Made by a program: the position numbers and the translations under genes. Below are positions 35,675-47,241 of a DNA stretch of 64,000 bases, one piece after another. The stretch's first letter is position 1. Each line of letters begins with the position of its first letter. The stretch is from Filosporella fistucella (taxonomy: Eukaryota > Ascomycota > Leotiomycetes > Helotiales), in contig JAQJZZ010000020.1 in assembly GCA_030077755.1 (NCBI GenBank), positions 186,001 to 250,000 of the forward strand, written 5' to 3'. The notes below the pieces were generated by a model. That model saw nothing but the letters and a program-made list of their open reading frames with translations, did not search any database and was not told the DNA's origin.

Positions 35675-38600
35675 TTTTATTCCAGCTCACTGGACTCGCT
35701 CTCGCATTCTGCCGTCCGCATTGCTTGCTTGCCCCTGTCCCACTTCATTATTGGCAACCTTATTAAAGTTGTTACTTGTATTTATCATTTTGATTGTTCC
35801 AAGTTTCCAGGACCTTTCGATTTCCTTCCCCGAACATCTCAAATCTGACCACCAACTCATCTAAGTATCCACTTACTTCACACTACCAAGCTTCAGGAAT
35901 CAAGATGCAACGGCCTTACCACATCAATCACCCGGTCCCGGCTCAACCAAATTCCTTCCGCGACCCGACCCAATCTCTTCTCTTCACCGTCACCACCACA
36001 TCCACCACACTCAGGAACACGCCCCCGACACGGCTCGCCAAACGCACCATTATGGCACAAGCACAAGGCAAGGCACACACAAATGAACCAACTGAACCGA
36101 TGCTCCTGCACCCTGATCTATGAAGGAGCCTCGATTCAGTCGATTCCCGTGCCGCAATCCATCGAGCCCGTCAGAATCTCAACCCGCTTCCCCAGCAAGT
36201 AATAACCTTGCTCTCGAAATATTCTTCACCAACTCAAAATAGACGCTCAGTTTCGTGCCAAAGCCAAAAAGCCAGAATATCAAAAGCCAAGAACCAAAAG
36301 TATGAAAAAGCACAAACTTACAAACGGTAACGGTACCAATCTATTGCATCAGCCATACTCAATACTTCCGCAAATGTAGCATACTCTTTGACATTATCAA
36401 CGGCTTCCAAGCGATGCTACGGGTAACACATGCAGCCCAAGAAGACAATGCACAATTCAATCCATTTCGAGTTTCGACACGTGCAGCTTGCGTTACATTC
36501 ATGCAGCCATGGAGCAACATCACCTTGAAAAATGGTGACAGCGGGTACATTCGATTTATCCAACCACAGAGCCAACGATAACGAGAAATTCTCTTCGTTT
36601 CCCTATCTGTACGCGGGAGAAATGACCAAATGCGTGCATTATGCCACGATCGCTTACAGACACACCTTCCGTTTCCAAAGTATTCCTTTCTGGGACCAAA
36701 GTGAGGGGATCAACATCACCATGTTGCTTTCACCAGAAATCATCCCTTCTCTCGTCACCAACCTAACATGAAAAGAAACATTCCAGAGTTTCGGCAGTCA
36801 TCTAACCGAAGAGTTAAACGGCATAAGCCTAGGTGAAGAAACTTTTGGCTGCTGATCCTCCAAACAAGTTTCCAAGCATGAAGGGATCTTCCTTTTTACC
36901 TGCCTCTCACATCATAGGCTTACGAGATGTGAAATGTGAGAGAACTTCCGACTCTTTTGTCCGGCAGGAGACTCCATGTCTAAGATGCTTCGGTTTTATG
37001 CTTCTCCACACTTTCGTCCCAACCAGCAGGTAGAATCAATCGTATCGTGCTGTATCGACGCAGCCTGTCGATGCAGTCATTCTGCATGCAGTCAGGTCGC
37101 CTGATGGTCACAGCTGAATTATGCATCTATCAAATCTTTCAGTCCCTTACAGATCGCATCGTCATCAACTCCTGCGTCTTGCTTCTCTTCTTGCATCTAC
37201 AACACGTTCGATTTTACATCCAACTCGAATCGTCTCGCTCTTTGTTCCCCTCACGATGTCTAGGACCCCTAACTTCCATCCACCCTTTCGCGGGATGCTA
37301 TGGAGAGAGAAAAAATTAACCTCGGGAATTATCAGATTTTAGTAACAAAACCTATCGACCCGTCTTTCTCTCCTAGGAGCAATTCCAACCGGAGAATTGA
37401 CTTCGGTACTATCATCAACTAAAAGACACCATTTCGAACCGGTCTTTCGAGGGACTTTCTTGGCGGATTGACAAGGAGCCTGCCCTTTCGAATCTAGCAC
37501 GTGCGACATCCCATCTTTTGTACCTCAAAATTATGTTTTTTGGACTGGCTTCAGTAAGGAAACATACCAGAATTTCTTCCTATCCATCATCTCCTTCACT
37601 CACATTTGAACATTCTCTCCATCTCATTCTCATTACCCCAAGAATCTTCATCTCCATCTCCAATCTACACACCCTAAAAATAGTCCCCCAAAAAACTCAA
37701 TCTACCCCCCTCCTCAAACCTTCTCCCAACCTTAATCCTCTCCCGCTACAGCTAAAAAGCCAAAGCCACGCACTCCCCCTTTCTAACACCTAAACCACAA
37801 TCCTTAAATCTCCCCACTGAATCCTTTGTTTCCCATCCCTTCCCGAGTCTTCGGCATGCAAATTACACGGCTGGCTGAAAAAGACGGCAGAGTATCTTGT
37901 ATCTGTTGAAGAAAATTTAGTCGGTTGGGGGAAGGTAGGTAGTTTGTGCTAAAGAGTACTTATTTGGTTTCTGCAGTGGTTTGGAATATAGATAGAGATC
38001 TAGATTTGTATTCTAGAAATTGTAGAGCGGGTTGGAAATTGCTATGCTATCATTGAGTGTTTTTCCCGCTTCTTTCCCTCCCTCTCAATCTCATCGCTTC
38101 ATCCTTCTCTATTTCACCGCTCCCTCCAACCCACTATCACACCTTAATCCTAATCCCAATCCCAATTCCCAATTCTCTAAATATATCACCTCATCTAACA
38201 CCCATATCATACCCTCCCTTTAAATCAACTCAACCCCACAATCCCCGTCCCTGTCCTCACTATCCCTATCGCTATCCCTATCCCTATCGCTACGCATAAA
38301 TCCCGATATCGATAAGGATATCTCTCCGTACAAGGTATGGTTGTGAAACATACAGCATGGAGTAGAATTACTGTACTCCGTAAGCATGAGGGAATAGAAG
38401 AGAATTGGAAACGTGAATTGTAGGTAAGTGCAAGAGAAGGAATAAATGGGTCTGGATGTGGACGGGAGGGATGGTGGTGAGCTTTTGAGTGTATTGTAGA
38501 AGGAAGGTAAGGTGGAGGTGGAGGGACGTAGAGGTGGATACGGAGGGAGGAAATAGGAAGTGTATAAATAGATCTATATCAATGGAAAGTATAATTAAGA

Positions 38601-38759
38601 GAATAAAGCTTGCCGTTGAGATAGGGAGGTGTTGTGAATTGTTTCTATTGAGGCTGCAAAGTATGAGAACAAACCAATTGCAAGCACAATCTATAAAGCA
38701 CAACCTCTTGATTGAAAACCAATATCAAAAACCGAACAATAAACAAATTAAATTGCGGA
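35675..38759. other. Gene-poor interval, part 2, pyrimidine-rich
   Basis: Long CT-rich stretches lie on the plus strand (about 37,600-38,300) with short interspersed TATCCC/TATCGC units at 38,258-38,292, followed by GA-rich sequence near 38,450-38,600. Frames such as 35,794-36,123 and 38,032-38,299 are low-complexity Ser/Pro/Thr translations. It may hold a non-coding transcript or long untranslated leader, but nothing proves it. Confidence 0.5.
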
Positions 38760-39360
38760 AGAGTCCCAGATAAATCAAGCTAGTATTTAATAATTTAGAA
38801 TAACCTCTGTACTACTACCTGCTGGCATAAGAGAATAGCAAAACCCTTTTATATATAATTAAGCAATAAATACGACTTCAGAAACAAAACCAAAGAGACA
38901 GATAAGTGATAGGCTCGGAATAACTACCAATCAATAAAGATAATTGTGGATATAGATTTGAAAGCAGTAGAGGTTCAAGAATATAAAAAGATAAAAAGAT
39001 ACCACTCGAGCCAGCTCAGACGTTAATTCGTGATAGACTTAGTAATAGAATAGAAGCTAGATATAAACCAATGTCATTCCCTAGGGATAAAAAATCTTTA
39101 ACATGGGTACTAGGCCCAAGATTACCTTGAGATAAATTTCCTCCTCAAGGATAAAACGAAACGAACCAAATAGTATTATAATTCAATAAGATTCATATTA
39201 AGAGATATATTAAGACAAGATAATAATAACATTCTGTGATAGACTACCATATATCTACTAGGCCAGGCTTCTTCTTCTTCTTTATTAAAAACATTTAGTA
39301 ATATTATTTGAATAAAGAGAGTTATTTACTCAAAGCATTCTTCGAAACGAATTTCCTCTA
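38760..39360. other. Small AT-rich island, possible transposon or LTR remnant
   Basis: AT-rich DNA unlike its neighbours, with two GTGATAGACT occurrences (near 39,029 and 39,237). It may be an old, RIP-affected LTR remnant; no coding domain is visible. Confidence 0.3.
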
Positions 39361-39910
39361 AAGTCTTATCTCGACTCTCACATAAATAAGTAACAAACCA
39401 AAATCTGCCCTACAACTCGGATCTCGGGTCAGAGGAGCTGTCAAAACTCTTATACCATCTAACGATCTCACTCATCTTCTCCACTATCTCCACATATTCT
39501 GCTGCAAGAAATAGACACCCGCATCCCTCAAACGACCTTCCTCTGCCCGTCATCCACCTCCATCACTAGCTCGACCAAACAATTCAGCAAACTCCAAACA
39601 TGACAGCGCAAACTACCCTCCAATCACACACATGCCAAAGTAAGAGTTCATCGCAAATAATGTTTCAATACCAGCACCTCCTTGTTTCGTTTCCCTGAAT
39701 AGTCGTACGTCAGACCTTTTCTTATTCTAGTGTCGCGGACAGATGTTTCAACTGCCCTCCTTCGCATCGCTTAGCTATGGGTATCAGACCAAGCTTTGAA
39801 GCTCGCAAAAAGAGGTTTGCACTAGGTTGCCCAAAATTTAATTCCGTCAATTCCTGAATCTTATTGTATTGAATGGAGAGTGGATTGTCGATATTCGAAG
39901 GATTGCTGTG
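39361..39910. other. Probable promoter of the mannosyltransferase gene
   Basis: No gene. The stretch ends at the ATG at 39,911; the frame upstream of that ATG is open but has no in-frame ATG. Confidence 0.5.
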
Positions 39911-41491
39911 ATGCTGTTGCAGCGGCAAGGCGCGAAGCCGCCTTTTGTGGCGGCTGGTTTGCTGCTGTTTATTATACCCATCTATCTTATTTTCTTTGCG
40001 CGAACCCCTGCTTTTAAGATAGAAACAGCGAGATTTATTCCATTACTGGGAAAAAATGGAGTTGCGGAGACAGAAATACCGTTACAAGAATCCATCGACA
40101 CTCAGGAGGAAACCGCGAATACAACGGATTATCCTCCTGCTTTTAACGAGGAAGCCCATACCTTGCTAGCTGCAGATGACTTCCTACCACATTTCCATGC
40201 TGTTACTCAGATGAAGGGGATGAGTATGAAGCAAGCTAAAGAGACGTGTCAGTGGAAAGAAATCGGGAAAGTGAATTTTCAATATGGAGAACCGTCAGAT
40301 TGGGTGATAAAAGATAGGACAGAGGAAGAACTTCAGTTTCGGAGGAATCAATGGCATCATTTCATCAATCACGAGATGTTACCTTGGGAAACATACAAAA
40401 ATCGGTTTCAAGGCCGGGGAATCGTCATCTTAGCTGGGAATGGAAGGAGTCTCAAGAGAGTAAAAGTCATTCTTCGCCAGCTTAAAAAACTCAATTCTCA
40501 ACTACCAATCGAGTTCCATTTCTGGGGAGATGAGTTTTCTCCCTCCTCTCAAAAAGAGATGCAAGAGATGTGGCCGGAAGTATATTTCAATGACCTCTCC
40601 CTGGACACGAATCTCTTCAAGAGCAACAACGATAATTTCTTCCACGTCAATTACCAGCTCAAAACAGCCGCTGTCCTGAATTCCCGCTTCGCTGAACTTT
40701 TACTCTTGGACTCAGACAACATCCCCGTCTTGGATCCAACATCCCTCTTCGAATCGGAGACATTCAAAGAATACGGCTCCCTATTCTGGCCTGATATCGC
40801 ACGCACCAGACCTGAGAATCCAATTTGGGCTATCACGAATACAGGATGTAGAATGAATGAATATGAGCAAGAGAGCGGACAGATGGTTGTTGATAAACGG
40901 CGGTTTTTCTATCATCTTCAGTTAGCTGGATGGTTCATTAATACGCATGCGAGGTATTATAATGAGTTTTTACTTGGGGATAAGGATATGTTTCGGTTTG
41001 CGTGGCATGCGTTGAAGACGAGGTATGGGGCTCCTGCAAAATGGGTCACGAGGTATATCCTATCCTCTCTATATTGGGGGTTAAGTGCTAACTGGAAACA
41101 AAGCGTAGGAACAGTCTCTCCAGAAGGTATATACTGCGGCCATTCTTTCGCTCAACATCACCCAAACGGCTCCGTTGCATTTCTTCACGGAGGCCTACTT
41201 AAGACCATCCCAAAACAAGTCATGAAATGGCAGAAAGAAACGAGGGGTGGTATATTCCAAGCTTACAAGAGAAGCGTGGTAGATGAGGATCACCAGTTTG
41301 TGGAGAGGGTAGGAATTAATTTCGATGGGGTGAGCTATTTGCCGAATCGACCAGATGATTTGAAACCGAGGTGGTGTACGGATTTCTTTGATGTGAGACA
41401 GAGGGATGTGAATGAGGTTGTGCCCGGGTTTGAGAAGATTTTTGAGGAAATTGGGGGGTATTGGTTGCTAGAGGAGGAGGATATGTCGTGA
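39911..41491 (+). CDS. MNN1-type alpha-1,3-mannosyltransferase (GT71)
   Basis: Golgi glycosyltransferase expected to add alpha-1,3-mannose to protein glycans. Single exon of 526 residues. A short basic N-terminus and a membrane anchor at about residues 10-29 (PPFVAAGLLLFIIPIYLIFF) give type II topology. A stem region follows, then the catalytic domain from about 150. Family signs are GIVILAGN, FHFWGDEF, the metal/nucleotide DxD region LLLDSDNIPVLDPTSLF at about 264-280 (Asp267 and Asp269), and LFWPDIARTRPENPIW. The ATG at 39,911 is the first Met of the frame. The neighbourhood is gene-poor upstream. The MNN1 family assignment is firm; exact linkage and acceptor are inferred. Confidence 0.92.
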   Translation: MLLQRQGAKPPFVAAGLLLFIIPIYLIFFARTPAFKIETARFIPLLGKNGVAETEIPLQESIDTQEETANTTDYPPAFNEEAHTLLAADDFLPHFHAVTQMKGMSMKQAKETCQWKEIGKVNFQYGEPSDWVIKDRTEEELQFRRNQWHHFINHEMLPWETYKNRFQGRGIVILAGNGRSLKRVKVILRQLKKLNSQLPIEFHFWGDEFSPSSQKEMQEMWPEVYFNDLSLDTNLFKSNNDNFFHVNYQLKTAAVLNSRFAELLLLDSDNIPVLDPTSLFESETFKEYGSLFWPDIARTRPENPIWAITNTGCRMNEYEQESGQMVVDKRRFFYHLQLAGWFINTHARYYNEFLLGDKDMFRFAWHALKTRYGAPAKWVTRYILSSLYWGLSANWKQSVGTVSPEGIYCGHSFAQHHPNGSVAFLHGGLLKTIPKQVMKWQKETRGGIFQAYKRSVVDEDHQFVERVGINFDGVSYLPNRPDDLKPRWCTDFFDVRQRDVNEVVPGFEKIFEEIGGYWLLEEEDMS

Positions 41492-42217
41492 TTCTGAACA
41501 AAAAGGAGCGGTTGGGTTAAGAGATGATCAGATGGCATAGCAAATGTCTCGGGACATGAGACGACGCTTATTCGAGGCGTATATGGCGAACAGCACAGTT
41601 GTCAGTAAAAGGCGTTACGGAGTTGATTCTGATCAGGGCAAGAACTTGAAGGTTGCAATGTGATGGAGATGGACAGTTGTATCAATTAAGTCTGAAGGCC
41701 TCGTGAAATAAAAACATGATTGGCACTATGTATTTATCCCACATATATAAATGTTTCACGACTTTCTTCTAGAACTTTGATCCCGTGGTCTCAATTCCCA
41801 AACTCAAACTATAAACTCGTCTCAATTGAGACGCTGGCTTCCCTTTTTCCTGACTGCTATATCGTTGGCGTGCTCTGATAGGACTTTTGAGGATGCTGCA
41901 TATAATACAGACCCTACAAGATGTTAATTGCTTTAATTCTGGCAGCTGTTATCCCATAGATTAGGCTTGTCAGCTTCTGACAAGTACAGTATTTCGCAAG
42001 AAGTGACATCTTGGTAATGACCAGAACTCTACATCAGATAAGTGACAATTAAGGTCTGCTATCATAAAGTCAAGAGTACGTTAGAGCTTCTCGTGAAATA
42101 ACGGGTGCATATGAGTCGGCCACAATAGACTATAGGGGAGGAGTGTGCGAAAACCAGATTGTATTCTCGAGGGCAGCCAACGATAGGAGAGACAGGACTC
42201 GATAATCGAATCTTTCG
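41492..42217. other. Intergenic between convergent genes
   Basis: No gene recognised; presumably holds the 3' ends of the GT71 gene and the MYND gene. Confidence 0.6.
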
Positions 42218-43316
42218 CTATGCCTTCTTCTTCCCACAAGTAAACTTATGAACTTTCCACCCCGCCACTTGATGTTGTTTACAACAATAACTCACCACCT
42301 TCTCCTTGCAGCCAGAGCATCTAAACAACTTTCCCCCTTTCCCACAGAACTCACACCAACTTTCCACGCCCCTATTCTCCCACCTCTTCCACGCTCGTTC
42401 CGCACACACTCTCAATCTCTCGTCTACCTTCTTTCCCCCAGACGAAATATTAGTTGCCCATTTCTCAATGGGAATAATAATTGGCTCTTGACAAATTTCT
42501 CTCATGTTATCCTTGAATTCTTCATACGTCTCAAAACAATAATTCTCTCCCCTATGTCCCCGGCCTAGGGGTCCATATTGCAAACGTGTTGTATCGAGCA
42601 TAGTGATACCGCCACGATCGGGGAAAGCGAGAAGAGAATGGTTTTCTAGATCGCGTGAGCCTGTCATACCTGTATAGGGTGGGGAGGAGACTTGGACGAC
42701 GTTGAGGCTGAGTGGGGAGGAGAGCCGAAGCTCGGCTATGAGACGACGAGAGGGGTGGACGATGAAAGGCTCCTGAGACATATCAGCTTCATGCAACGAC
42801 ATTCCGGAATATAAATGACTTTGAGAGAGGACAGGGAGCAGAATGTTACTTTGTTTGTATGCTGGATTGAGACCTCCAATTCCTTGGGACAGATCTCGAA
42901 GAAAGCCTGGAAGAGGCCAATAGCAGGGTAACACTCTGCATGATTCGAAGCTTGATAGAAGATATCTTCTCGTTGCTTGGAAGATAAAGTATGAACGACA
43001 GAATCCGCATCGGGATGGACTTCGAAGGTTAGGGATGGATGATCTTGCTTTTCCACACTAGTGTTAGGTTTGAAAGCATGGAAATATCTTGTTCTAAGAG
43101 CTACATTAAAAGAATGTCTGTTCTGCTAAGAAGGGAAGATCACTTGACAGAGGCTGGAGTTTCCCCAAAGATATCTGGGCGTTGGGAGAGCAAGTCTATT
43201 ACGCTTGGATCCGCAAGACTTGTTTTCAAGATGCGCTGGTTCTGGAAACGGGGGTCATTCGTGAGGCGCTCGTAATTCAGCAGAACAGCTAGTGTCCTGA
43301 GAGGGATTGGCTCCAT
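42218..43316 (-). CDS. MYND zinc-finger protein with an apparent frame break
   Basis: Exon 1 (43,316-43,144) starts MEPIPLRTLAVLLNYERL. An 86-bp intron with CCTAACACTAG at its 3' end leads to exon 2 from 43,057. The C-terminal MYND finger has the expected Cys/His series (CEFC, CSGC, YCCKQHQ, HKFTC). In exon 2 the coding frame changes near 42,865: upstream, QASNHAECYPAIGLFQAFF reads well; downstream, GGLNPAYKQSN does. One extra G would join them. Either a single-base deletion, a sequence error, or an unplaced intron (possible donor GTTACC, acceptor AATCCAG) explains this. MYND domains bind proline-rich partners; the role here is unknown. Confidence 0.7.
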
Positions 43317-44054
43317 ATTTGTGATTTTTGAATTTGGGCGTTGAAACTGTATGATGGATAGGTTGATGAGAATGGAGGAGGGAGGAGGGGTATGAAGTCA
43401 ATTTTTAGGTTGTGCTCGCGCTACGAACTCTCAATAATGGCGTCAATGGCAGGAGCTGTTGAACGTAATCTCGGGATTGATTGCAGAAACCTTATATTAA
43501 TGGGATGATTCTTTTAATTCTTGTGATAGATTTCAGCAAGAGGTGAATTCGTCTTCGTCAGGAACCTCGGGTGTAGTTCCTCATCTGCAGGCCCTGATCG
43601 CTAACTTCTAGGGTTCCAGTTGCTAAATTTCAGGTTCCATGCCTCCATATTTTAGCACCAACCCTCAACGTCCTCCCTAGAACCATTCGCTTCAGCGAAC
43701 CAACCACTAAAATATTACTGCCCCAGCCAAATTCCAGGCTTCAAACTCCGAAGACCCATCACCAAGGATAGAGAGTTCTCATCCATTCAGGCCAATTGAA
43801 TTTTTCACCAAAGATTAATGCGTGCATGGTCTGTCATATCCTTGGATGGTGTCATAATGGCTTTCCTCAGAATAACTCCACAGGTGGAAGCGATACTGAA
43901 AAGGGCTGTTAAATGCACCTTTCGAGCAAAGAAAATGCGACTTCCCATAATAGAACCCGCATGAACGACAGAGAGAAAGATACGCTATAAGAAACTACAA
44001 TTCAATTCTTCCCTCTCTATATACACCGTCCACAATACATCCTACACCTAAAGC
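43317..44054. other. Intergenic, no gene recognised
   Basis: Promoter side of the MYND gene and 3' side of the NmrA-like gene. No supported frame. Confidence 0.55.
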
Positions 44055-44972
44055 CTACAACTGAATAGTATCAACCCACTGAACAAAAGTAAACGGCTCC
44101 AACCTTTCCCTCAACCAAGGCAAATCAGCACCATAAGCCCTCTCATTAATGAAATTAAACATGGTTCTCAAATCCTTCACCATCCAAATCATAAGTTTGG
44201 CAAGTACTCCATATGTAACTGGCACTCCCTGCCCAGTTTTCTTCCTAAAAATCATATCCACATCCTCAAAACTCAATTCATCGCTTGCAATCGAGAGAGC
44301 CTCATTCCGAATCCCAGTTCGGTCAGGTCTGACTAAAGCCTCTGCAGCCCATCGTCCAATGTCTTTCGTCGTGACAACTTGTATCCGTTTGCCATCCATC
44401 CAGACTTTCCATCCTGCCAAGCATAGTTTGCCTGGGAAGCCCCAAACAGCATTTTCTGCAACCCAGACAGGACGAAGAATGGTATAATCCATTTTCTTCC
44501 CATTTTCATGCTTCTTCGATACGTCGATGAGATGTTTCTCGATCAGAAATTTATCGGAAAATGTCTTGCAGTATGATGGATCTACATCGCTTAGCTCGCG
44601 ACCACCGCGGTCAACAGATGAGTAGACGAAGTATGGTACGCCAAGTGAAGAAGCTGCATCAATGAAGCCTTTTGCATCAGTCACTTCAGATGGACCGTGA
44701 GCTTGAGCGAGGAAGACTGCTGTTTGGGAGAGGATGGAACTATCTAGTTGCTCAAAGAGAGCATGAGGAGCGTTCAGATTTCCGACGATGATGTTGATCT
44801 TTGGATATTTGGATACGAGACGCTGAGCTTGAGGGCTTGTTATATCGCGGGTAATAGCCCAAACGTTCTTGGGGCTGGTCTTGTAATTGGGATCAGAGAT
44901 AAGTGCGTCGACGACAGCTCCGCCTTGACGACCTGTTGCACCTGCGACGACGAAGTATTTTGGGGATGACAT
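44055..44972 (-). CDS. NmrA-like NAD(P)-binding protein
   Basis: Single exon, 305 residues, atypical short-chain dehydrogenase fold. The dinucleotide-binding motif GATGRQG is at residues 11-17, followed by AITRD and the IIVGNLN strand. YSSVDRGG in the middle replaces the classical SDR catalytic tyrosine context, as in NmrA-type regulators and isoflavone-reductase-like proteins. YTILRPVWVAENAVWG and TTKDIGRWA are typical of the family. It may act as a redox-sensing regulator or a reductase; the sequence does not decide. The gene stands alone with intergenic space on both sides. Length is usual for the family and the start is a clean ATG. Confidence 0.9.
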   Translation of the reverse strand: MSSPKYFVVAGATGRQGGAVVDALISDPNYKTSPKNVWAITRDITSPQAQRLVSKYPKINIIVGNLNAPHALFEQLDSSILSQTAVFLAQAHGPSEVTDAKGFIDAASSLGVPYFVYSSVDRGGRELSDVDPSYCKTFSDKFLIEKHLIDVSKKHENGKKMDYTILRPVWVAENAVWGFPGKLCLAGWKVWMDGKRIQVVTTKDIGRWAAEALVRPDRTGIRNEALSIASDELSFEDVDMIFRKKTGQGVPVTYGVLAKLMIWMVKDLRTMFNFINERAYGADLPWLRERLEPFTFVQWVDTIQL

Positions 44973-46087
44973 TTGGAATATTGCAGTATATCGATATTGT
45001 CGAATGGTTTTTGACAGTTCGAAGGGAGGAGATGATCTCTTAAATAGTTATTTAAACACATTGTTGCGAGTTTAATCTCAAGGTTTTGTGAACTTACCAG
45101 ATTGCAAGTATATAATCAGATTCCGGAACGGACGTTAATTCGTTCTCGTGATGAATAATAAAGACCGCTAGAGCTTTTGGAGCTTTCTTCATCATCTAGG
45201 TAGCCGCCTTTGGCCTTTAATTTACCACAAAAAGATGGGAATTCTTCTAACATGTCTCTAATCAGCAATATGAACAGCATTCTGGCTTCTCCATATAATC
45301 ACCATCGAATAATATTTGAAGATCACGTCTCCTACTATTACTCATGTTGACTGATTAAGCGAGGATGAGTACCATATTATGTCTCAATTTCCTTTTTTCC
45401 TTGACAGTGGATTATAATATCATACTAAATGGTTCTATCCCTTTATACCTGTGGTATCTTAAAATTTTAATGAAAGAATGTATTTAAAATGGCGCAAGAT
45501 GATATCACTGACAAGGTGAAATGTTGGTGTTCCTAGGGAAGAATGCTACTCTCCTGAGTTCTAAGCGACGCCACCATCAGCCCCAGTGCGAATCAAGTGA
45601 CTCGCAATGTGAAAGACTCTGACACTTTTGATCTGCCCTGAATTATGATCAAACTATATCTTATAATCTAATTCACAGCCCGTATCCCCGCACCTCGATA
45701 TCTTCTCGCCTCAAAGTTCTATCCGTTTCCCAGTATTAGATTAGTATAATCACCCCCTGCCGACCAGATCCGCGATGGCGGCCCGACCCCATGAAGTCGT
45801 CTCATGTGCCGCACTCAGGCCGCAGCACAGAAGCTCACTGGACTACGCCGCAATGCTCAAGTATTCAGCGGTTTCGTTCCCGGATCTGTAACATGATTTT
45901 CAGGGTGTGCTGCTAAAGCATTGTGATCCTTCTGGAGATGGGAGATTGGCGCAATGGAGAATCAAAGTGCATTTCTTTCATGTTCTGCTTTGTGGAGTTT
46001 TCATCTCATCTTTCTTAGTGGAATTGAGTTCTGCCTTTTTTTATTTTGTTTATATTTTAGTGAGGTGATGAAGTGGGAAGGAACGCA
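44973..46087. other. Intergenic between divergent genes
   Basis: Shared upstream region of the NmrA-like gene and the third membrane-family gene. No supported frame; moderately AT-rich near 45,100-45,500. Confidence 0.55.
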
Positions 46088-47241
46088 ATGATGGAGTTCA
46101 TTCTTTCTTTTCTGGTTTTGGTGTGTGGATTATTAGAATTTGTGAATGGAGAGGTTTGTTTAATATTATTATCTTCTTCCAATGCGATGGATGCTAAGAA
46201 TCCCAGGTTTATTTTGAATTTCCAAATACCAACGACACCCTTGATGGGAACGCAATGGTAGCTCTTCAATGGCGGGATGGGGCCAGGAATCCTAATATTG
46301 AGAATCTGAACCTATCAAGCATGTTTATTCTGGTTTATTCGGGGAATAATAAGAATCCGGTTTGTATGCTCTGCCATAAATTGATGAGTGCTAATCTCTG
46401 AGCAGTACTTGATGGATACTAAAGTCACTTTAAATGGGACAGCAACAGCATCTGGAGTTAATGCTACCTTTAAGCATCTCGATTTCGGACCTACAGAATC
46501 GCAAGAACCAGGGGCATAGCGAGTACTTTCTATTAAGAACGCTGGAAACTTTCTAACAATCACAGTTTCCTCGCAGTAACAGTCCCACTCGTCGTGAACC
46601 CACACATTGTTATGACAAGCTACTCCCCTCATTTCAACATCGACGGAATGGACGGCAATATCCCGACCAAGCTTCAAAAGCTACTGGATACCAATGAAGG
46701 AGGACTGGGTCCTGATAGCACGTATACCTGTTACGGCTACAAATGTCAACCGCCAGGTTCGGTCTTGAGCGCAGATCCGACACAACCAGGTACTTTTGGA
46801 GACTTTAATACGGGTTTGTGTACAGATGGGACATTCAGATGTGGCGTCAATAGTGCCCGTACTGGTACACAGCAAAGTTCAAGTACGACATACACAGCAC
46901 CTGTTACTGTTTCTACGACAGCAATAGTAATTATCATTATCAGCTGTATAGGCGTGCTTCTAGCGGTCGCCTTTTGGTTCTTCGGACGCATCCGGAGGTC
47001 TGAGTTTGAGGCCAAGAGACTACAGGGAAGTAAAGCACAGTGGGTACCGTGGCATCAACGAAGGCTTTTCAGATCGAGTAGAAATGTGGTTGAGCTTTCT
47101 TCTTGGGAGGATGGGACCTCGAAGACTGAGTTGCCGGCGAAAGAGGATGTGGTGAGAGGGGCTCAGAGATCGGAGATGGAAGCTGTGGAACATGTACAGG
47201 TACACGAGTTGCCGGCGAGGTATTCGGGGAGGGGGCTCTGA
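46088..47241 (+). CDS. Secreted-ectodomain single-pass membrane protein, copy 3
   Basis: Four exons: 46,088-46,153, 46,207-46,359, 46,406-46,518 and 46,566-47,241, giving 335 residues. A signal peptide (1-21) is followed by ectodomain motifs VYFEFPNTNDTLDG, VALQWRDG and LVYSGNNKNP, then SYSPHFNIDGMDG, a Thr/Ser stalk, a membrane helix (IVIIIISCIGVLLAVAFWFF) and a tail with TELPAKED and HELPARY. Introns 2 and 3 match, in position and phase, the two introns of the paralogues at 19,945-23,328. Intron 1 (53 bp) is extra. Intron 3 must use a GC donor (TA, then GCGAGT), because no GT donor avoids an in-frame TAG. Likely a surface protein; function unknown. Confidence 0.78.
46519..46565 (+). other. 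Predicted GC-AG intron
   Basis: Starts GCGAGT, has TTCTAAC as branch-like sequence, ends ATCACAG. Its position and phase equal those of GT-AG introns in both paralogues (GTAAGT in each). Removing it bypasses TAG at 46,517-46,519 and restores the family frame. Confidence 0.7.

Noticed and set aside
35794..36123. 109-codon plus-strand frame
   Set aside because: Low complexity, no domain, no splice or neighbour support.
38258..38292. Telomere-like CCCTAT units
   Set aside because: Units are TATCCC/TATCGC, not the TTAGGG/CCCTAA telomere repeat, and are few and interrupted.
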